NCBI GenBank assembly: GCA_030268105.1
Contig: BSDZ01000004.1
Coordinates: 1,599,001-1,663,000, forward strand
From: Volvox africanus
Lineage: Eukaryota > Chlorophyta > Chlorophyceae > Chlamydomonadales > Volvocaceae
Reading direction: 5' to 3'
Length of the DNA stretch: 64,000 nt
Below the pieces are notes generated by a model, which made no database searches, was not told the DNA's origin, and saw only the letters and a program-made list of their open reading frames with translations. How positions within the stretch are numbered: position 1 is the stretch's first letter; each line of letters starts with the position of its first letter. Made by a program: the position numbers and the translations under genes. Shown in pieces: positions 11,290-22,776 of this stretch.

Positions 11290-14190
11290 ATGTCGTCGAT
11301 TGATTTGGGGTACGGTCCATAGGACCATTCCATTATCCAAATCGTATTGTGCTCTTCCCTCGTTAGACGCCCCAGCAAGCATACGCCCCGCCCCGTCTTT
11401 CATTCCCAGCCCTTCTCCCTTCCACGCCCCCGAATTCCTTACCTTTCTTAACAGATTGGCTGAACCTGAACCCAATCTCTGTGTGGATCCCACGCAACTC
11501 TTTCAAGATGCGCAACAAACCAGCCACTATGCCCGCCACCGGCCACACTATCCCCAGCAGTTATACCATCAGCTCTACGCCCACGCCTTTCCCAGCCGCC
11601 AGCCGCCCTTCCCTGACCACACCGTCGTCGACGTGGCTACCGGGAGCGGCCAGTCGCTGGGACCCCTGCCGTGCGACTTCGGCACCTGCATCGCGCTAGA
11701 CGTGAGCCCCACGCAGCTGGCGGAGGTTCCACCTGCCCTGAGGCAGCGGGTGCGGCTGCAACTGGGTGATGCTCATGCCACGGGTCTGCCACCTGCCAGT
11801 GTGGACCTGGTGACGGTAGGGCAGGCGCTGCACTGGTAGGTTTTTCTCTACCACACATCCTTGGGGGGTTCACCACCGCACCTCATTCCCCACCAACGCT
11901 GCTGCTAGCCACAACGCATGGGAGCTTTGCGCTTGCACCATTTAGTGACGACGCTTGTGTACGGGATTACCTGCTCCTTGCGCGAGGCCACTACCAGGGA
12001 TCACAAAAACAGGAAAAACAAAAGACGAGGCCGGGCGGCGTGCTGTCTTGGCGTTGCCGCTGTCCGTGGTTGTTAGCTGCTGTGGCTATCGGGAGAGCGC
12101 GATCCCAGCCAGGCAGAATGAAGGACCCGGCATTGTCAGGGTTACCCTTACAAGGAAGTGCGGCTATATATGCAGCTACTGAACTGAAATCAAAGCGCTG
12201 ATGATGTAGTTGATGTTGATGCTGGCGTTGGTGCTGGTGCTGCCCTAGGTTCCGGCTGGACGACTTCTACGAGGAGTGTTGTCGAATACTGCGCCCCACT
12301 GGTGAGGTTCCTGTCCGGGGGGCATGTGCATACTCGCCAGCCAGGCGCCTCGTGTGCCGCCGTAAAGGGGGGGCAAAGGGACTCACGGACGAAGCAGCAT
12401 ATCTAAATGCTAGGGGCGAGGGGCGAGGGGCGAGGGGGAGGTAACGGGACGCGCTGTAGTTTTCAACATTCGCATCTTGTGTCTGAGTTTAGTGGCGTCG
12501 CAACGTCAGCGGGAGTTTTGCATGCCCAGTCACCCATACCGTCCATCGGTTGGTTAATGTTTTGAAATTTTAAAAATAATAGTGAAATAATAATTCGTAA
12601 TACATAATATATAATGCATAATTATTAATATCATACCTTATGAAGCAGACAGCACCCTGAACGTCATATCTCGTACGTCTCGTACGTTTCTACGTTGCCG
12701 CGCGCTGTGCTGCGCCTGCCCGTTTCCCAGGCGCCCTGGCAGCCTGGACATATGACTTCGGTCAGCTGCAGGGCTTCGAGGGATCTGAGCAGCTGTACCA
12801 GAAGCTGCACTCCGGCATCCTGGGATCGTACTGGGCGAAGGGGCGTGAGCTTGTGGATCGCTATTACATCGGTGCGGCTGAGGAGCAGGGTGGGAGAAGG
12901 GGTAGCAGGGTAAGGGGCGGGTAGCAGGTTGGGGGACGGGAAGCAGGGTCAGGCCTCGCGGGCGGGCAGATGTGATAGGGGGCCGGCTCCAATGGGCCGG
13001 CACCGCTGTTAACGATGGGCAATACGGGCACAGCACAGCACAGCACAGCACAGCGCGTACAGGGCAAGCAAGACGGAGGACGTCGTGCCTTCCGCGCGAA
13101 CATTTTGGAATCGCATATGTCGGATTACCATCCGGATGCAACGCCAGGATCGAACTCCTGAGGGTAATGGGGGTTTGATGTCCCATTTCTGGCAGAGGAA
13201 CCGCTGGAACAACCCTAAAGGAACCACCCATCACATCTGCTGGATGGTGCTCGCCCCCGTGCAGGCATCGAACCGGGTCCCCAGCACTTCGAAGAGGTTC
13301 AGCGAGTGCAGTTGCCCATGCCCCTCTCGCTGACTCTCGAAGAGCTGGTGAGGTACAGCTGCGGCATAGCGGGTCGCGTAACTGGGAAGATGCGGCAGCG
13401 GTGGAAGTTAGATCCGACTGTGAGCTGCAAGCTCTGCTGCCTATTCATGATTAAAGAGGGTGACTAAAGAGGATGCGGTCATTGAATGACGGAAGTAAAA
13501 TATAGCTTCAGAATGTTGATGAACGTAAGCGCCTTCCCCTTCGATTTCCTAGCTCTCTACGGATGTGCGTTGCCTTTCCGTCTGGGCTGGAGAGGCAACC
13601 AGGCACGTTGCCGGGTGGGATATCACCTCTTTACCCGCAGCTGCTCGCCCGGGCCCTTAGGGCTAACGGACGGACGGGATATGGTCGTCACCTCCTCCCT
13701 CTCACCCCTGTGAAATAGCTCCTCAACTGCACGCAACTGGTGCAACACACAGACGAGTCTCCATCCAGCCGTCGAAGGAGGGGGCGAAGGCTGTCAGGAC
13801 AGCTGCAGGGGACACCCGGTGTGCGACAACTTGGTTTTAGAAAACCATTAGAGATTTATAGAAAAATTACGGGTTTATGCTTCCTACGTAGCCATTTCTC
13901 AGAGTTGCACCCAATTTTTGGTAATGGGGAACTCATGCCGGGGGGTGTGCGTTGTGCACCCTGCCGTTGCTGTTGCTGTCGCCGTTCTTCTGTTGCCGCA
14001 GGTAGGTCAAGTGCGGTCATGGTCGGGGTATACTTCATTCTTACGGGCGCAACCCTCAGACGCCGACCCCGCAGAGTGGTTCAGACAGCAGTGCGCGGCG
14101 TGCATGGCAAAGGAGAGCGTGGATCGGCTGACGTTGCAGCGAACCCTGACAATCCTCATAGCTCTTCGGCCGCGGCTTCGGGGAGTGTGA
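11290..14190 (+). CDS. Class I SAM-dependent methyltransferase (Methyltransf_11 type)
   Basis: Six exons: 11290-11309, 11455-11835, 12249-12301, 12731-12871, 13265-13347 and 14002-14190, in phase throughout, encoding 288 residues. The short first exon (MSSIDLG) was chosen because it is the only nearby ATG that splices in phase. The body opens with LFQDAQQTSHYARHRPHYP, the substrate-entry motif of this family. Then come the SAM-binding motif I (VVDVATGSGQ), the acidic strand end (ALDVS), the motif II/III region (LGDAHATGLPPASVDLVTVG) followed by QALHWF, and the RILRPTG loop. The C-terminal part (SYWAKGRELVDRYY, RSWSGYTSF) matches the cytosolic small-molecule methyltransferases related to yeast Crg1/Tmt1. 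The substrate cannot be read from sequence. It is not an rRNA or histone methyltransferase by pattern. Confidence 0.85.
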
Positions 14191-14739
14191 ATTGGGGCCT
14201 TGGGAAAATCTTATGAAAGCAGAAGGATGGCAAAACAGAAGGCCAGCTAGAGGCAAGGCATGTGGTTTCGGCAGGTGATGGCTTGTCACGAACAGTTGCA
14301 GTTCCGCTCGGTCAGCACTGAAGAGCTGAGCACCGACTACCACGGACCCAACCTAGCACTCCCCGAGATCCGCGACCCGTGTGGGAAAAAGATGATATGG
14401 AAGTAAAGGGAGGTGGTTGAGTCCAGGGGGAAGCAAAGCGCCCTTAAGGTTAGGCCGGGCGTCGTGAGGCAGGGAAATGGTCCACCTTTCACGAGGAATA
14501 ACTTCCAATCAAGCCGCCTCCAGCATATTGGATAGAGCCATGTAACCAAGAAAAAGTATACTGCGCAACTTGCAGGCCATGTGCGCAACATCCAGCGAAT
14601 GCACGCAATGTTTTGCTTGGGGTACCGGTACGTCAACCGTACAGCATTCCAATCAGGACGCTTTGACCTTCTGTCATATCGCCCTCAAATTGACGGCAGA
14701 TTGTACTGAGTGCAGCTTTTCGCATATTACGTCTTCGCC

Positions 14740-15174
14740 ATGGCACCGAGGCAGAACATCCCTATCCGCGAAATCCTGTACCAGCTGAGCCCTTACCAGC
14801 AGGATGTGCTGAAGCAGACTTTTTACAACGCGCCTAAGACTTTCCTTCGTTTCTGCAAGGAGGTGCGTGTGAGCGAAGATGCCGACTATCATGTCGCCGA
14901 AATCGGTGATAGACTTAAACACGATGCCATTCTGCGCGCAGAAAGGACCCAATATCCTACTCGCTGGCTCGTTGTTCTTTGGGATTAAAGGGTAAGCACT
15001 TATGGAACGCTTTGCTCTTTTTAACGGGGTAATTTGTTGCGTTGCTCATCTATTTGTTGGGCTGCTCGCCTAACTCCAGAACAAAGGCGTAATTATTTGC
15101 GTTTCTGTTGCTTATGTATCTCCAGGTACACGGAAAACGAGATGCACAATGAGCGCCTTGCAGAGCGTTATTAA
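14740..15174 (+). CDS. QCR8: Ubiquinol-cytochrome c reductase subunit 8 (QCR8, complex III)
   Basis: Three exons, 14740-14862, 14942-14991 and 15126-15174, encode 73 residues, the usual length for plant-type QCR8. The N-terminal exon contains IREILYQLSPYQQDVL, matching the conserved 'ALSPFQQ' start of the family. The middle exon (KGPNILLAGSLFFGIKG) is the single membrane span. The last exon ends in EMHNERLAERY, like the family's C-terminal 'KEKLEHRY'. QCR8 sits in the inner mitochondrial membrane next to cytochrome b and helps assemble the bc1 complex, which passes electrons from ubiquinol to cytochrome c. The start ATG is the first in frame. A TGTAA lies 177 bases past the stop. Confidence 0.92.
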
Positions 15175-15350
15175 ATTTTTCGGGAGGAAGAAGTTAGCTT
15201 GTCTGTGTTATTGGGTCAAATTCGCTTGCTAGCGGCCTGAGAGTGCTGAGGTGAGGTAGATGGATGGTGTAACGGAGGATTTCCGACTGGAGGTACTTGT
15301 CGGTCGTGCCTGTTGTTGTGCCCAAGTCGATGTAGTGCAGACTCTTGAAA

Positions 15351-15355
15351 TGTAA
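15351..15355 (+). terminator. TGTAA poly(A) signal for QCR8
   Basis: TGTAA is the usual chlorophycean polyadenylation signal. This is the first good one behind the QCR8 stop at 15174 and would give a 3' UTR of about 200 bases. Confidence 0.6.
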
Positions 15356-16540
15356 AACATTGTCGACTCCATGCCTCTTGATCTGGGCAGTGGCGAAAGG
15401 TTTGCGCCAGGATGCCAGAATTTTTGGCAATCGAAATGGCCGGGGTGGGATCGTTCGAAGAGCTCCCCCGCAGCAATGCAGCCAGCCCGCTATATCGCGA
15501 TGAGGGCCTAACCCAAACAGAATCACTGTGTTTCTTTCTCGTTGTTGAAGGTTGTTGTACTGCCTTCTCTTTGGTTCATGAAGCTGTGAGCGTGCGTTGG
15601 CGTCGTCCACACCCGGGAGCACCTAATCCAATCCCCGTTGTCATACGGTTTGTTTTCCCCGGCCTGTTTGTTGCTGGCGAGTCCGCGAACTGCAGCATGC
15701 GGCAATACAAGCCGGCGTATGACTAGGGGCCGAACTGAATCGCAGCCACAACGCCATCCGAGGATTCCCGGGAGTATTCGATAACTGTGCATGATTACCA
15801 GTCCGCGGGAATTCAAGGCCGCAGAAACTTTTTGTGACACAGGGCATAGGACACGCAGGGTCGTTGTCTTCCTCAGGCTCATGGATATCGTACCAAGCCT
15901 ATCTGTCGTGCAAGGCTTCAATTACCCGAAATGTATTCGGGAGTTTAGGTAATTTCTCGTCATGGGATGGATGTCTGTGACGGAATCTTACCCGGCAGAT
16001 AACAAAGTCCTTCTTCCTGCAGGTCCTCTTATTCCAATCTTGGCTTCGTTACGGACCTACCGGGCTATTGGTCGCCGCTATTGGCTAGCATGCGTGCAGG
16101 GTGTCTGTCTGTCACTCCACCTCACAGATTTGTAACCATGCCCAAAACGTCGTACGGCTGTCCAGGTGACATAATTTTTTGTCATCACTTCTTGAATGGC
16201 TGTGCTTAAGCAAAATGCCATGGCCTCTTGCTTCCGCATTGCACATGCAGGATGTGGCAGACAGATCTTGGAAACCACCCATGGTGGTTGGTCGTACACG
16301 TTATTGGACATACTAATAGGGTCATACGGAGGAGATGTGACAGAAGGTGTTCACTCCACAGCTACTGGCGGGCACTGCACTGAAGCTTCAGGGTGCACAA
16401 TCGTGCCTGGATGTCGGAACTCCTGTCTGACCTGTGCTGGGCTGCGGCGATAATATAATGCCACATCTCGTGATGGCATCCGAAGGCCACCACCTGCCTG
16501 GTGTAGCCTCTCGAAGGAGACCTGAGGTTGTCGATCGTCC
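15356..16540. other. Intergenic, no gene recognised
   Basis: Open frames exist on both strands (for example a minus frame ending at 15194 with KRHGVDNVLHFKSLHYI), but none has supporting splice context or a recognised motif. The frame ending at 15194 lies in the QCR8 3' UTR on the opposite strand and may be chance. Confidence 0.4.
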
Positions 16541-16632
16541 TCTGTTGAAGTCAGCAAAGCGCCCGGCCCCTCATGGGCCGTATTGCTCGATCTGACATCC
16601 TTTCGTATATGAGTGATGCTCACATTCCAACA
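16541..16632. repeat. Left inverted repeat of a 1.5-kb unit
   Basis: About 90 bases starting TGTTGAAGTCAGCAAAGCGC match, in reverse orientation, the block at about 17932-18027 (TGTTAAAGTCAGCAAAGCGC on the minus strand). The two arms have diverged by substitutions and small indels, so they are old. Together they bracket a decayed gene. Confidence 0.75.
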
Positions 16633-16640
16633 TCCTCCCT

Positions 16641-17872
16641 CTACACCGCTGCTTGAGAGCCGGCAATCTGGGGGTCCATTAGCAGCAGAGAGCGCTGTGT
16701 GGCTGCCTTGAGCACCGGTGAGCCAAGCAACTTGTTGAGCTGCTCAAGTTGCACGGCGACGCGTGAACAGACCCCTCCAATATGCGGACCACATGCCGAT
16801 ACACCTTTAGGCCCTGGATTCGCAGCAGCGGGGAAGGATATGGCTCAACATCGTTAAGTTGCTATGGCAGAGTGTAGAATATGATAGCAAGGGGAAGCAG
16901 TGGCTGCATAAAAATCAGATCGACCGCCAACGCAAGTTCGATTGCGGAGAGCAGCTGCATGCCTAGGAAACGATCTATCGCTTTGGAACCCGGGCTATTA
17001 CCCCTCCCGGCCCCCTACCCAACCCGCCCGCCCGCCCAACTAGATCTCACATTTCCCACCTTGAGTGCCGTATACATCTCGTGCTGCAGCTGCTGCCACT
17101 CCCGCACCTTTGCCAGGTGGGTTAGTGTTCAGATCGAACAGCTCGAATGAGTCGAATGCAGCCACCTCCACCAGCAACTCAACCGCAGCCAGGTTATTGG
17201 ACACTGCTGACACAGTCTGCTTGATGCATCCTGAACACCTCCACCTGGCAATGGAACGGCGCCAGCGAAGGGAATAGGTGCAACTTGGGTGGCTCCAGCG
17301 CAGGTGGTGGAGCGATGAAGGTGAAGCGCTCCGCCCAGTAGGCCTGCTTCGCCTGGCCAGGGGCTTCAACATTGAAGCCAGCCAACACCAGCATTGCAAG
17401 TGGCGGGGCATCGGTGAGAGATAGTGTCTGAACAATGAATGCATCAAGTGCAACCTGGTCCGTGAGGGAAGTGTCCGTCTCTGACAAGCTGATGAAAATA
17501 GAGAAAAAGGGGCAAATACAGGAACAGAGGACGAAGGTAGGGAGGGCAGGCTGAAAGACGACGGCTAGGCAGGTAGATGGCTTTTGCAGAAAGCGTATTG
17601 TTGGTCTGCGCTCCGAAGTGGCGAGCAAGCAATGGCAGGGCACTGGACAGCTGAGGATGGAGATGGCGTGACCAAATCAAGGCACACCACGACACACGGC
17701 CAATCAGTATCACCATCAGTGTGCGAGTATACCCTGCCTGGTTCAGGTGCATGGCGGCCACAGGTCGAAAGGCATGGAGGACTTAGGCTGCAGCAATGCT
17801 GACTGTCTCTATGACTTTGCCGATGCCGCCGTACTGCTGCTGGTACGTGGTCGTCCCCTTAGACACATCCAT
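16641..17872 (-). pseudogene. Decayed multi-exon gene between inverted repeats
   Basis: Minus-strand pieces, in order: an ATG at 17872 giving MDVSKGTTTYQQQYGGIGKV; a segment from about 17485 (LTDQVALDAFIVQTL, AYWAERFTFIAPPP); a shifted segment near 17220-17120 (QTVSAVSNNLAAVELLVEVA); a spliced exon near 17113-17063 (VREWQQLQHEMYTALK); a segment near 16852-16770 (PSPLLRIQGLKVYRHVVRIL); and a last exon ending at 16641 (RVAVQLEQLNKLLGS, SLLLMDPQIAGSQAAV). At least two junctions need a frame shift with no room for an intron (near 17222 and 16776). The protein family is not recognised. Assembly indels are a possible alternative to true decay, since one shift lies in a GGAGGGG run. Confidence 0.5.
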
Positions 17873-17931
17873 CTCTCAGGGGAAGAGTGGGCGGCCATAC
17901 CTACAAATTAAGATACAGTAAATAGGTCTTA

Positions 17932-18027
17932 GACTGTTGAGAATGAGGAACACTCATAAACGGAAGATTGTCAGATCAAGTAATACGGCCCACGAGGGGC
18001 CGGGCGCTTTGCTGACTTTAACATAGA
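17932..18027. repeat. Right inverted repeat of a 1.5-kb unit
   Basis: This is the reverse-orientation partner of 16541-16632. If the outer ends are TGTT and AACA, the bracketed unit spans 16543-18023. I see no clear target-site duplication. The arms could be terminal inverted repeats of a DNA element or two LTR fragments in opposite orientation. Confidence 0.7.
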
Positions 18028-18866
18028 CGAGCTAAGACGGCTTGGAAAGATTCACAAGCGGAGTGATACCAAGCATTCAAATTAGTATTCCCGCTAAGCG
18101 TGCGATGTTTTAGGGCCGCATAAACCTTCTTTTCAGGTGAATATAATGACATAACTTGGAAGGCAATCCCTACAGGAATTGTGCTATTTTCTTGCTACGG
18201 CTGTTGGCGGCTTGGCGTAGCGGCATACGCGGGCGGATTTACCCGTCGCTACGCAAATTGCACGTCGCTACGCAATGTTCTTCGTTGCAGTTTATTTGCA
18301 TATATTCCGTGGTTTGTTTTTGTTTCGACATTTGGTTACTTCTTTTGGGTTCATATTAACTCGTCTGTCCGCTTTATTGTAGCCACATCAAAATGTAATC
18401 ATTAAGCTCAATAATATCTTCGTCGCCTGTTAGCATTATGCTTTTACATGGGGTACTTTAGATAGTTCAGGATATGTTTCAGAATAGTTTATCACAAATC
18501 CTACTTTTGATTATTTAAGCTCTCTGATGTTTGGGTAGTAAAGTTTGTTATTATGTAAGTTACTAAAATCAGTAACAAATATTTCATAATGCTTTTCCTA
18601 CTTTTGCACTATAATTTGTGTATTTACGCGTTTAATGATAGGTGTTCTAATCTAGATACAGTACTTCAGATATGCTAACTGTGTTGCTAGACCATCTAGA
18701 AATTTGGTTTACAAATTCACGACGTCGCGATGTTAAGAGTAAATATCCGATGGTTCGCTCATCTGATCCGCAGCATGAGGCTTTTGCCAAATTACTGGTA
18801 TTGCAGTGCTTCATATTGAGTCCCTCATATTGAAGTATACAACGCAAGTAGTAAGCGAACATAAAA
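18028..18866. other. AT-rich intergenic region
   Basis: No exon seen. The stretch 18240-18310 has the 12-base direct repeat GTCGCTACGCAA twice, and 18360-18660 is AT-rich with no long coding frame. Confidence 0.5.
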
Positions 18867-18890
18867 ACCGTTACAATTAAGAGAAGGAAT

Positions 18891-18895
18891 TTACA
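18891..18895 (-). terminator. TGTAA poly(A) signal for the LHCII gene
   Basis: TTACA at 18891-18895 (with another at 18871-18875) reads TGTAA on the minus strand, about 235 bases past the LHCII stop at 19126. This suits a normal algal 3' UTR. Confidence 0.5.
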
Positions 18896-19125
18896 ACCTC
18901 CTTAATGCATCATGCACGGAATAAATACCGCTAACTATGAACTCCAGTGCTGTAAATGCAGCAGGTTATACTCTTCTCGCTGGTCACACGTTCGCGACAA
19001 GTTGAACTTGATCACCTAGATCAGTCGTCTCCTGTATAGAAATGTTACGACACTCTGACGTCTAAGCGAAAGCCATCGTATCTTTGCCACAAAGTGCGGC
19101 GTTTGTAACAGGATATTGTTGCACT

Positions 19126-21100
19126 TCACGCTGTCGGCGTGAACTTGGTAGCGAACCTACATCAGAGGAGCAATAAACAGTATAAGGCAACGATCTTATC
19201 CCCACTTGTGAGAGACGTCGGCAGGTGACAGTCATTCACACCGTGACATTACCCCGAACTTACGCAAAGGCGTTATTGACGCTTGGGTCAGCCAGGTGAC
19301 TTTCCAAGTTCTCAATTGGGCCCTACAAAGCACAAAGATGTCGTACATGTAAGGATACCACTGCATGCCACAACCGAAGTTAGCAGACAACCGACTGAGT
19401 CGGTATTACATAAAGACGTCATTTACCTTGCCGGTCACGATGGCCTGGACAAAGAAGCCAAACATGGAGAACATGGCTAGACGTCCGTTCTTGATTTCCT
19501 TCACCTTGAGCTGTGGGTCATCAATGCAGGAGCAAAGGAGACTTCGGCTTTTAGACCCATCCACGCAATACATGGCACAGACTGCACTCCAAGACTGTTT
19601 CAGATCAGCGATGCCTCATCCGGTTGCACACACCCTCATTAGGTCACTAAGGAGGCTCACCTCAGCGAAGGCATCCGGATCCTCAGCCAGGGACAGCGGA
19701 TCAAACCAAGGGCCGCCAGGGTGCAGCTTGTCGAGACCTTCTCCAGCAGGACCTACCGAAGGGTGACAACGTGCCAGATTGAAGGTTAGAGCAAAACCCA
19801 GGGTTTACAACACTGAAGTAGCCTCGCAATACAAATATCATCACGTGCAACTGAATCACTACAGCGTGTAAATCAACCTCCAAAACCCAAACTTACCTCC
19901 ATTGACACGGTAGCCCTCTATGGCACCCATCAGGATGACCTGGGCAGCCAAGGTGGCCAGAATGGACTGTGCATGGACCAGGCCGGGGTTGCCCAAGTAG
20001 TCCAGGCCGCCCTCCTGGAAGATCTGGGCGCCCGCCTTGAACCACACAGGCTCCGCAATGGGGGTGCCGTTCTTAGCCAGCAGCTCAGGGGTTACGCAGC
20101 CAAGGGCGCCAAGCATGGCCCAGCGAGCGTGAATCAGCTCCAACTCACGGTACCGCTTGAAGGTCTCTGGGTCGGAGGACAGACCCGCAGAGTCCTGTAT
20201 CGAAGTAATGAGACATAATAGGCCAGTCCACTAAGGATACGTGTACAAGGCACATCGCGTCTAATCTGCAACAGTTGTACGACTTACCCAGCCGTAGTCA
20301 CCGGGGAACTCGCCTGTCAGGTACGATGGGGCGCTGCCGGACAGAGGGCCTGCCGTAAGGAGGAGAGAGAGCGGGGACATTGAGTGTTCATGCACCGAGT
20401 AAAAGCTCACGATATCAAACAGATGATATTTGAGTATTAACGTGGATTGAAAGAAACCCATGGATTGAACTTACCCAGCCACAGGCCACGGTCTGGGCCG
20501 TAGAACTGAGACAACCGGTCCGAGTTGCCATTGCCCCACCAGCCGGCGCGCTCCCTACAAATAATCAATCCAACATCAGATCATAAGTCTATTCAGAAAA
20601 CCTTATTACAAGGTGTGAATGAAAGTGTCCCACAACACAGGCTATGGGACTGTCGAAAGAGTTGCAGGTGCAGCAAGCCCTAGCCACGCTACAGGAATAC
20701 CATTATTCTTCAGAACATTGACATTATATAGAGCTAAAAATTAAACTTGTAATAACACGCGAGGCGCTTGAGGTGCACAAGTCGTGCAAGCTACTAACCG
20801 CAGGGTCTTGCGAGGTCCAGGCGGAGGGGCAGCCTTCTTGGGACCAGCACTGCCCTTCTTCGTGAGCTTGGCCTGAGGAAGAAACATATCAGGCATATAA
20901 TCCACAATAAGGATTCCGGAAGGTCTGGCAGGTATTGCGGAATGTCTAAATCAGAGCTAAGATAACTATGCTGACGACCAAGGCCGTCACTTATCTGATC
21001 ACACATTTAAGTAATATTAGACCTAACGAAAGATCACGATAGCTCATATGTAGCGGTGCTCAGATACCTGCACGTTGACGACAGAGCGGGAGAGGATCAT
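19126..21100 (-). CDS. Major light-harvesting chlorophyll a/b protein (LHCII, LHCBM type)
   Basis: Nine exons: 21100-21068, 20872-20799, 20554-20475, 20349-20288, 20194-19897, 19752-19661, 19510-19427, 19322-19264 and 19156-19126. All splice in phase and encode 270 residues. The protein carries a short presequence ([11 protein letters not shown]), [11 protein letters not shown], the [14 protein letters not shown] loop, helix B with [37 protein letters not shown], helix A ([20 protein letters not shown]), [10 protein letters not shown], helix C with [18 protein letters not shown], and a C-terminus [14 protein letters not shown]. The paired Glu and Arg chlorophyll ligands of helices B and C are present. 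The product binds chlorophyll a/b and carotenoid in thylakoid LHCII around photosystem II. An unusual Gly/Asn/Trp-rich insert ([16 protein letters not shown]) precedes FYGPDR. The exact LHCBM paralogue cannot be assigned. Confidence 0.95.
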
Positions 21101-22776
21101 CTTTCTCTGACGACAGGTACAAGACAAGATTGACCTGAGACACTACTCTCAGGAAAACCAGCTGTAATATTACCAGTCAAGATCTGAGTACGACGTACGG
21201 TATTGGGAATCAACGCGCTCCCGCCGCTCTCGTAACCCATGGTTGGATCTCAGCTTTTAACCTACCTTACGTAAATTGCCTTCTAAAAATTTTCCCTTTA
21301 CATCATATTCTTATTATATGAGAGTGTGATGGATGAGATTTCATACATAAATCACGTGGTATTCATACTCGGGATTTCTCCAAAATCTTTGGGAATCTTT
21401 GTACCTCATTGTTGTTTCCTTGGTGTGTTACTTACATTTATTTGCACACAAATGAACGTCCTGGCTGGTATAGGCCTTGCTATCGAGTGCGTAACAATGA
21501 TATCAATACATAACCAAAATTGAGATTGGTTAAGATTGTGCTTGCATGCTCATGATGTCATGATATCACCGAGCTTCAACTGTAACGGTACAAGATGCTG
21601 GTTGCTATAGGGACTCTTTACCCAGCTGCATTCAGAGATGTGCCCCATGTGCAAGTGGAAGCCCGTAAGGTTGAACGTGGATATCTTGTTTTCCAACAAT
21701 ACTCGATAGGGTGTCGTAAGCTGACTTTTAAGATTCCGGCCTGGCATTAGGCACCATGGGTCTGGCCGTGGACAGTAGTAGGAAACGAAAAAGTCCATGG
21801 ATGTTGACCTAAACTCCTGTGGTTGTATTCATTTGTCTGTCCAAGGTTCATTTGGAATATATGGTGAACCAGGAGTCTTTTCCCGGTGTTAGCCGTGTCC
21901 TCTACCACCTTGGGGTTATGAGTTGTCTGAGTCAGACAGCAATTATCAGTGTCATTGCGTTAATTGCAGCTGGGTGGACAGATGACTTTATGCTGAGGCA
22001 ACACTGATCACCGCTGTGCACCAAGCATCGGTATCTGCCCTTCCCGCCAGCTTTGGGGACCTGGGATTCCTTCCAGTGGCGGAAGCACTTACACGCGCGT
22101 CATGCTTGCCTGGCAGTGCGAGGTATAAAGGGCATGTGCGGTTTGCTTCCTACTATGGATGTAAAATTCATTCAAACTTCACGCCTTCAAGAAAGATTGA
22201 TCGCCAGTAGGTCGCTCGCGTTAAGTTCCCAGTCCTTAATGATTATCACGTATACGTAAGAAGATGAGTAACAACAAGCACACTATCTGCCCTGCTCGCT
22301 GCCATACTCAGCCGTACCTCAACCCCCACCATCCCCGCAAACAGTCAGTTTGTTTGATACCTGGATTCCATCAGTCCGTCATTGTATGACATCCAAACCT
22401 CCCAAAGCCACGCGACCTGTGCTCCTGTGTACAACTGACGCCGTATGTATGGATTTCCGTATATATGGTATCAAGATGCAGACTTCACATGCTTGCTAGC
22501 GCACTTCGAACAGAACCACAATGTTTATGCATCGATTTTCACGCCCAGGGATGATCAGCCCACACCTAGCTATCCTAGTGCTTATCCAGTCCCTGTGCAG
22601 ATTGTCACGGATCCGTTGCAACTCTGCCCGCCTGGCCTCCGTGTGCTATGGGGCAAAGCAAGGCTCCTCCTCGCATATACCGTATACAGCCATGCCCTAA
22701 TGCTGCTGCTTCCTAACGCCCCAACCCCCCTCCTGCATCACGTCACACCGCTACTCTTCTGACTGTGCCCTGCCTT
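21101..22776. other. Intergenic; LHCII promoter side, no gene recognised
   Basis: This lies upstream of the minus-strand LHCII ATG at 21100 and downstream of the minus-strand stop at 22777. The first 200 bases hold the LHCII 5' UTR and core promoter; an AT stretch (TAATATTAC, minus strand, about 80 bases upstream) is the only TATA-like feature. Open frames at 21326-21523 and 22445-22762 do not look coding. Confidence 0.4.

Noticed and set aside
15194..15622. 142-codon minus-strand frame overlapping the QCR8 3' UTR
   Set aside because: No splice partner, no motif, and it covers a likely UTR and poly(A) signal on the other strand.
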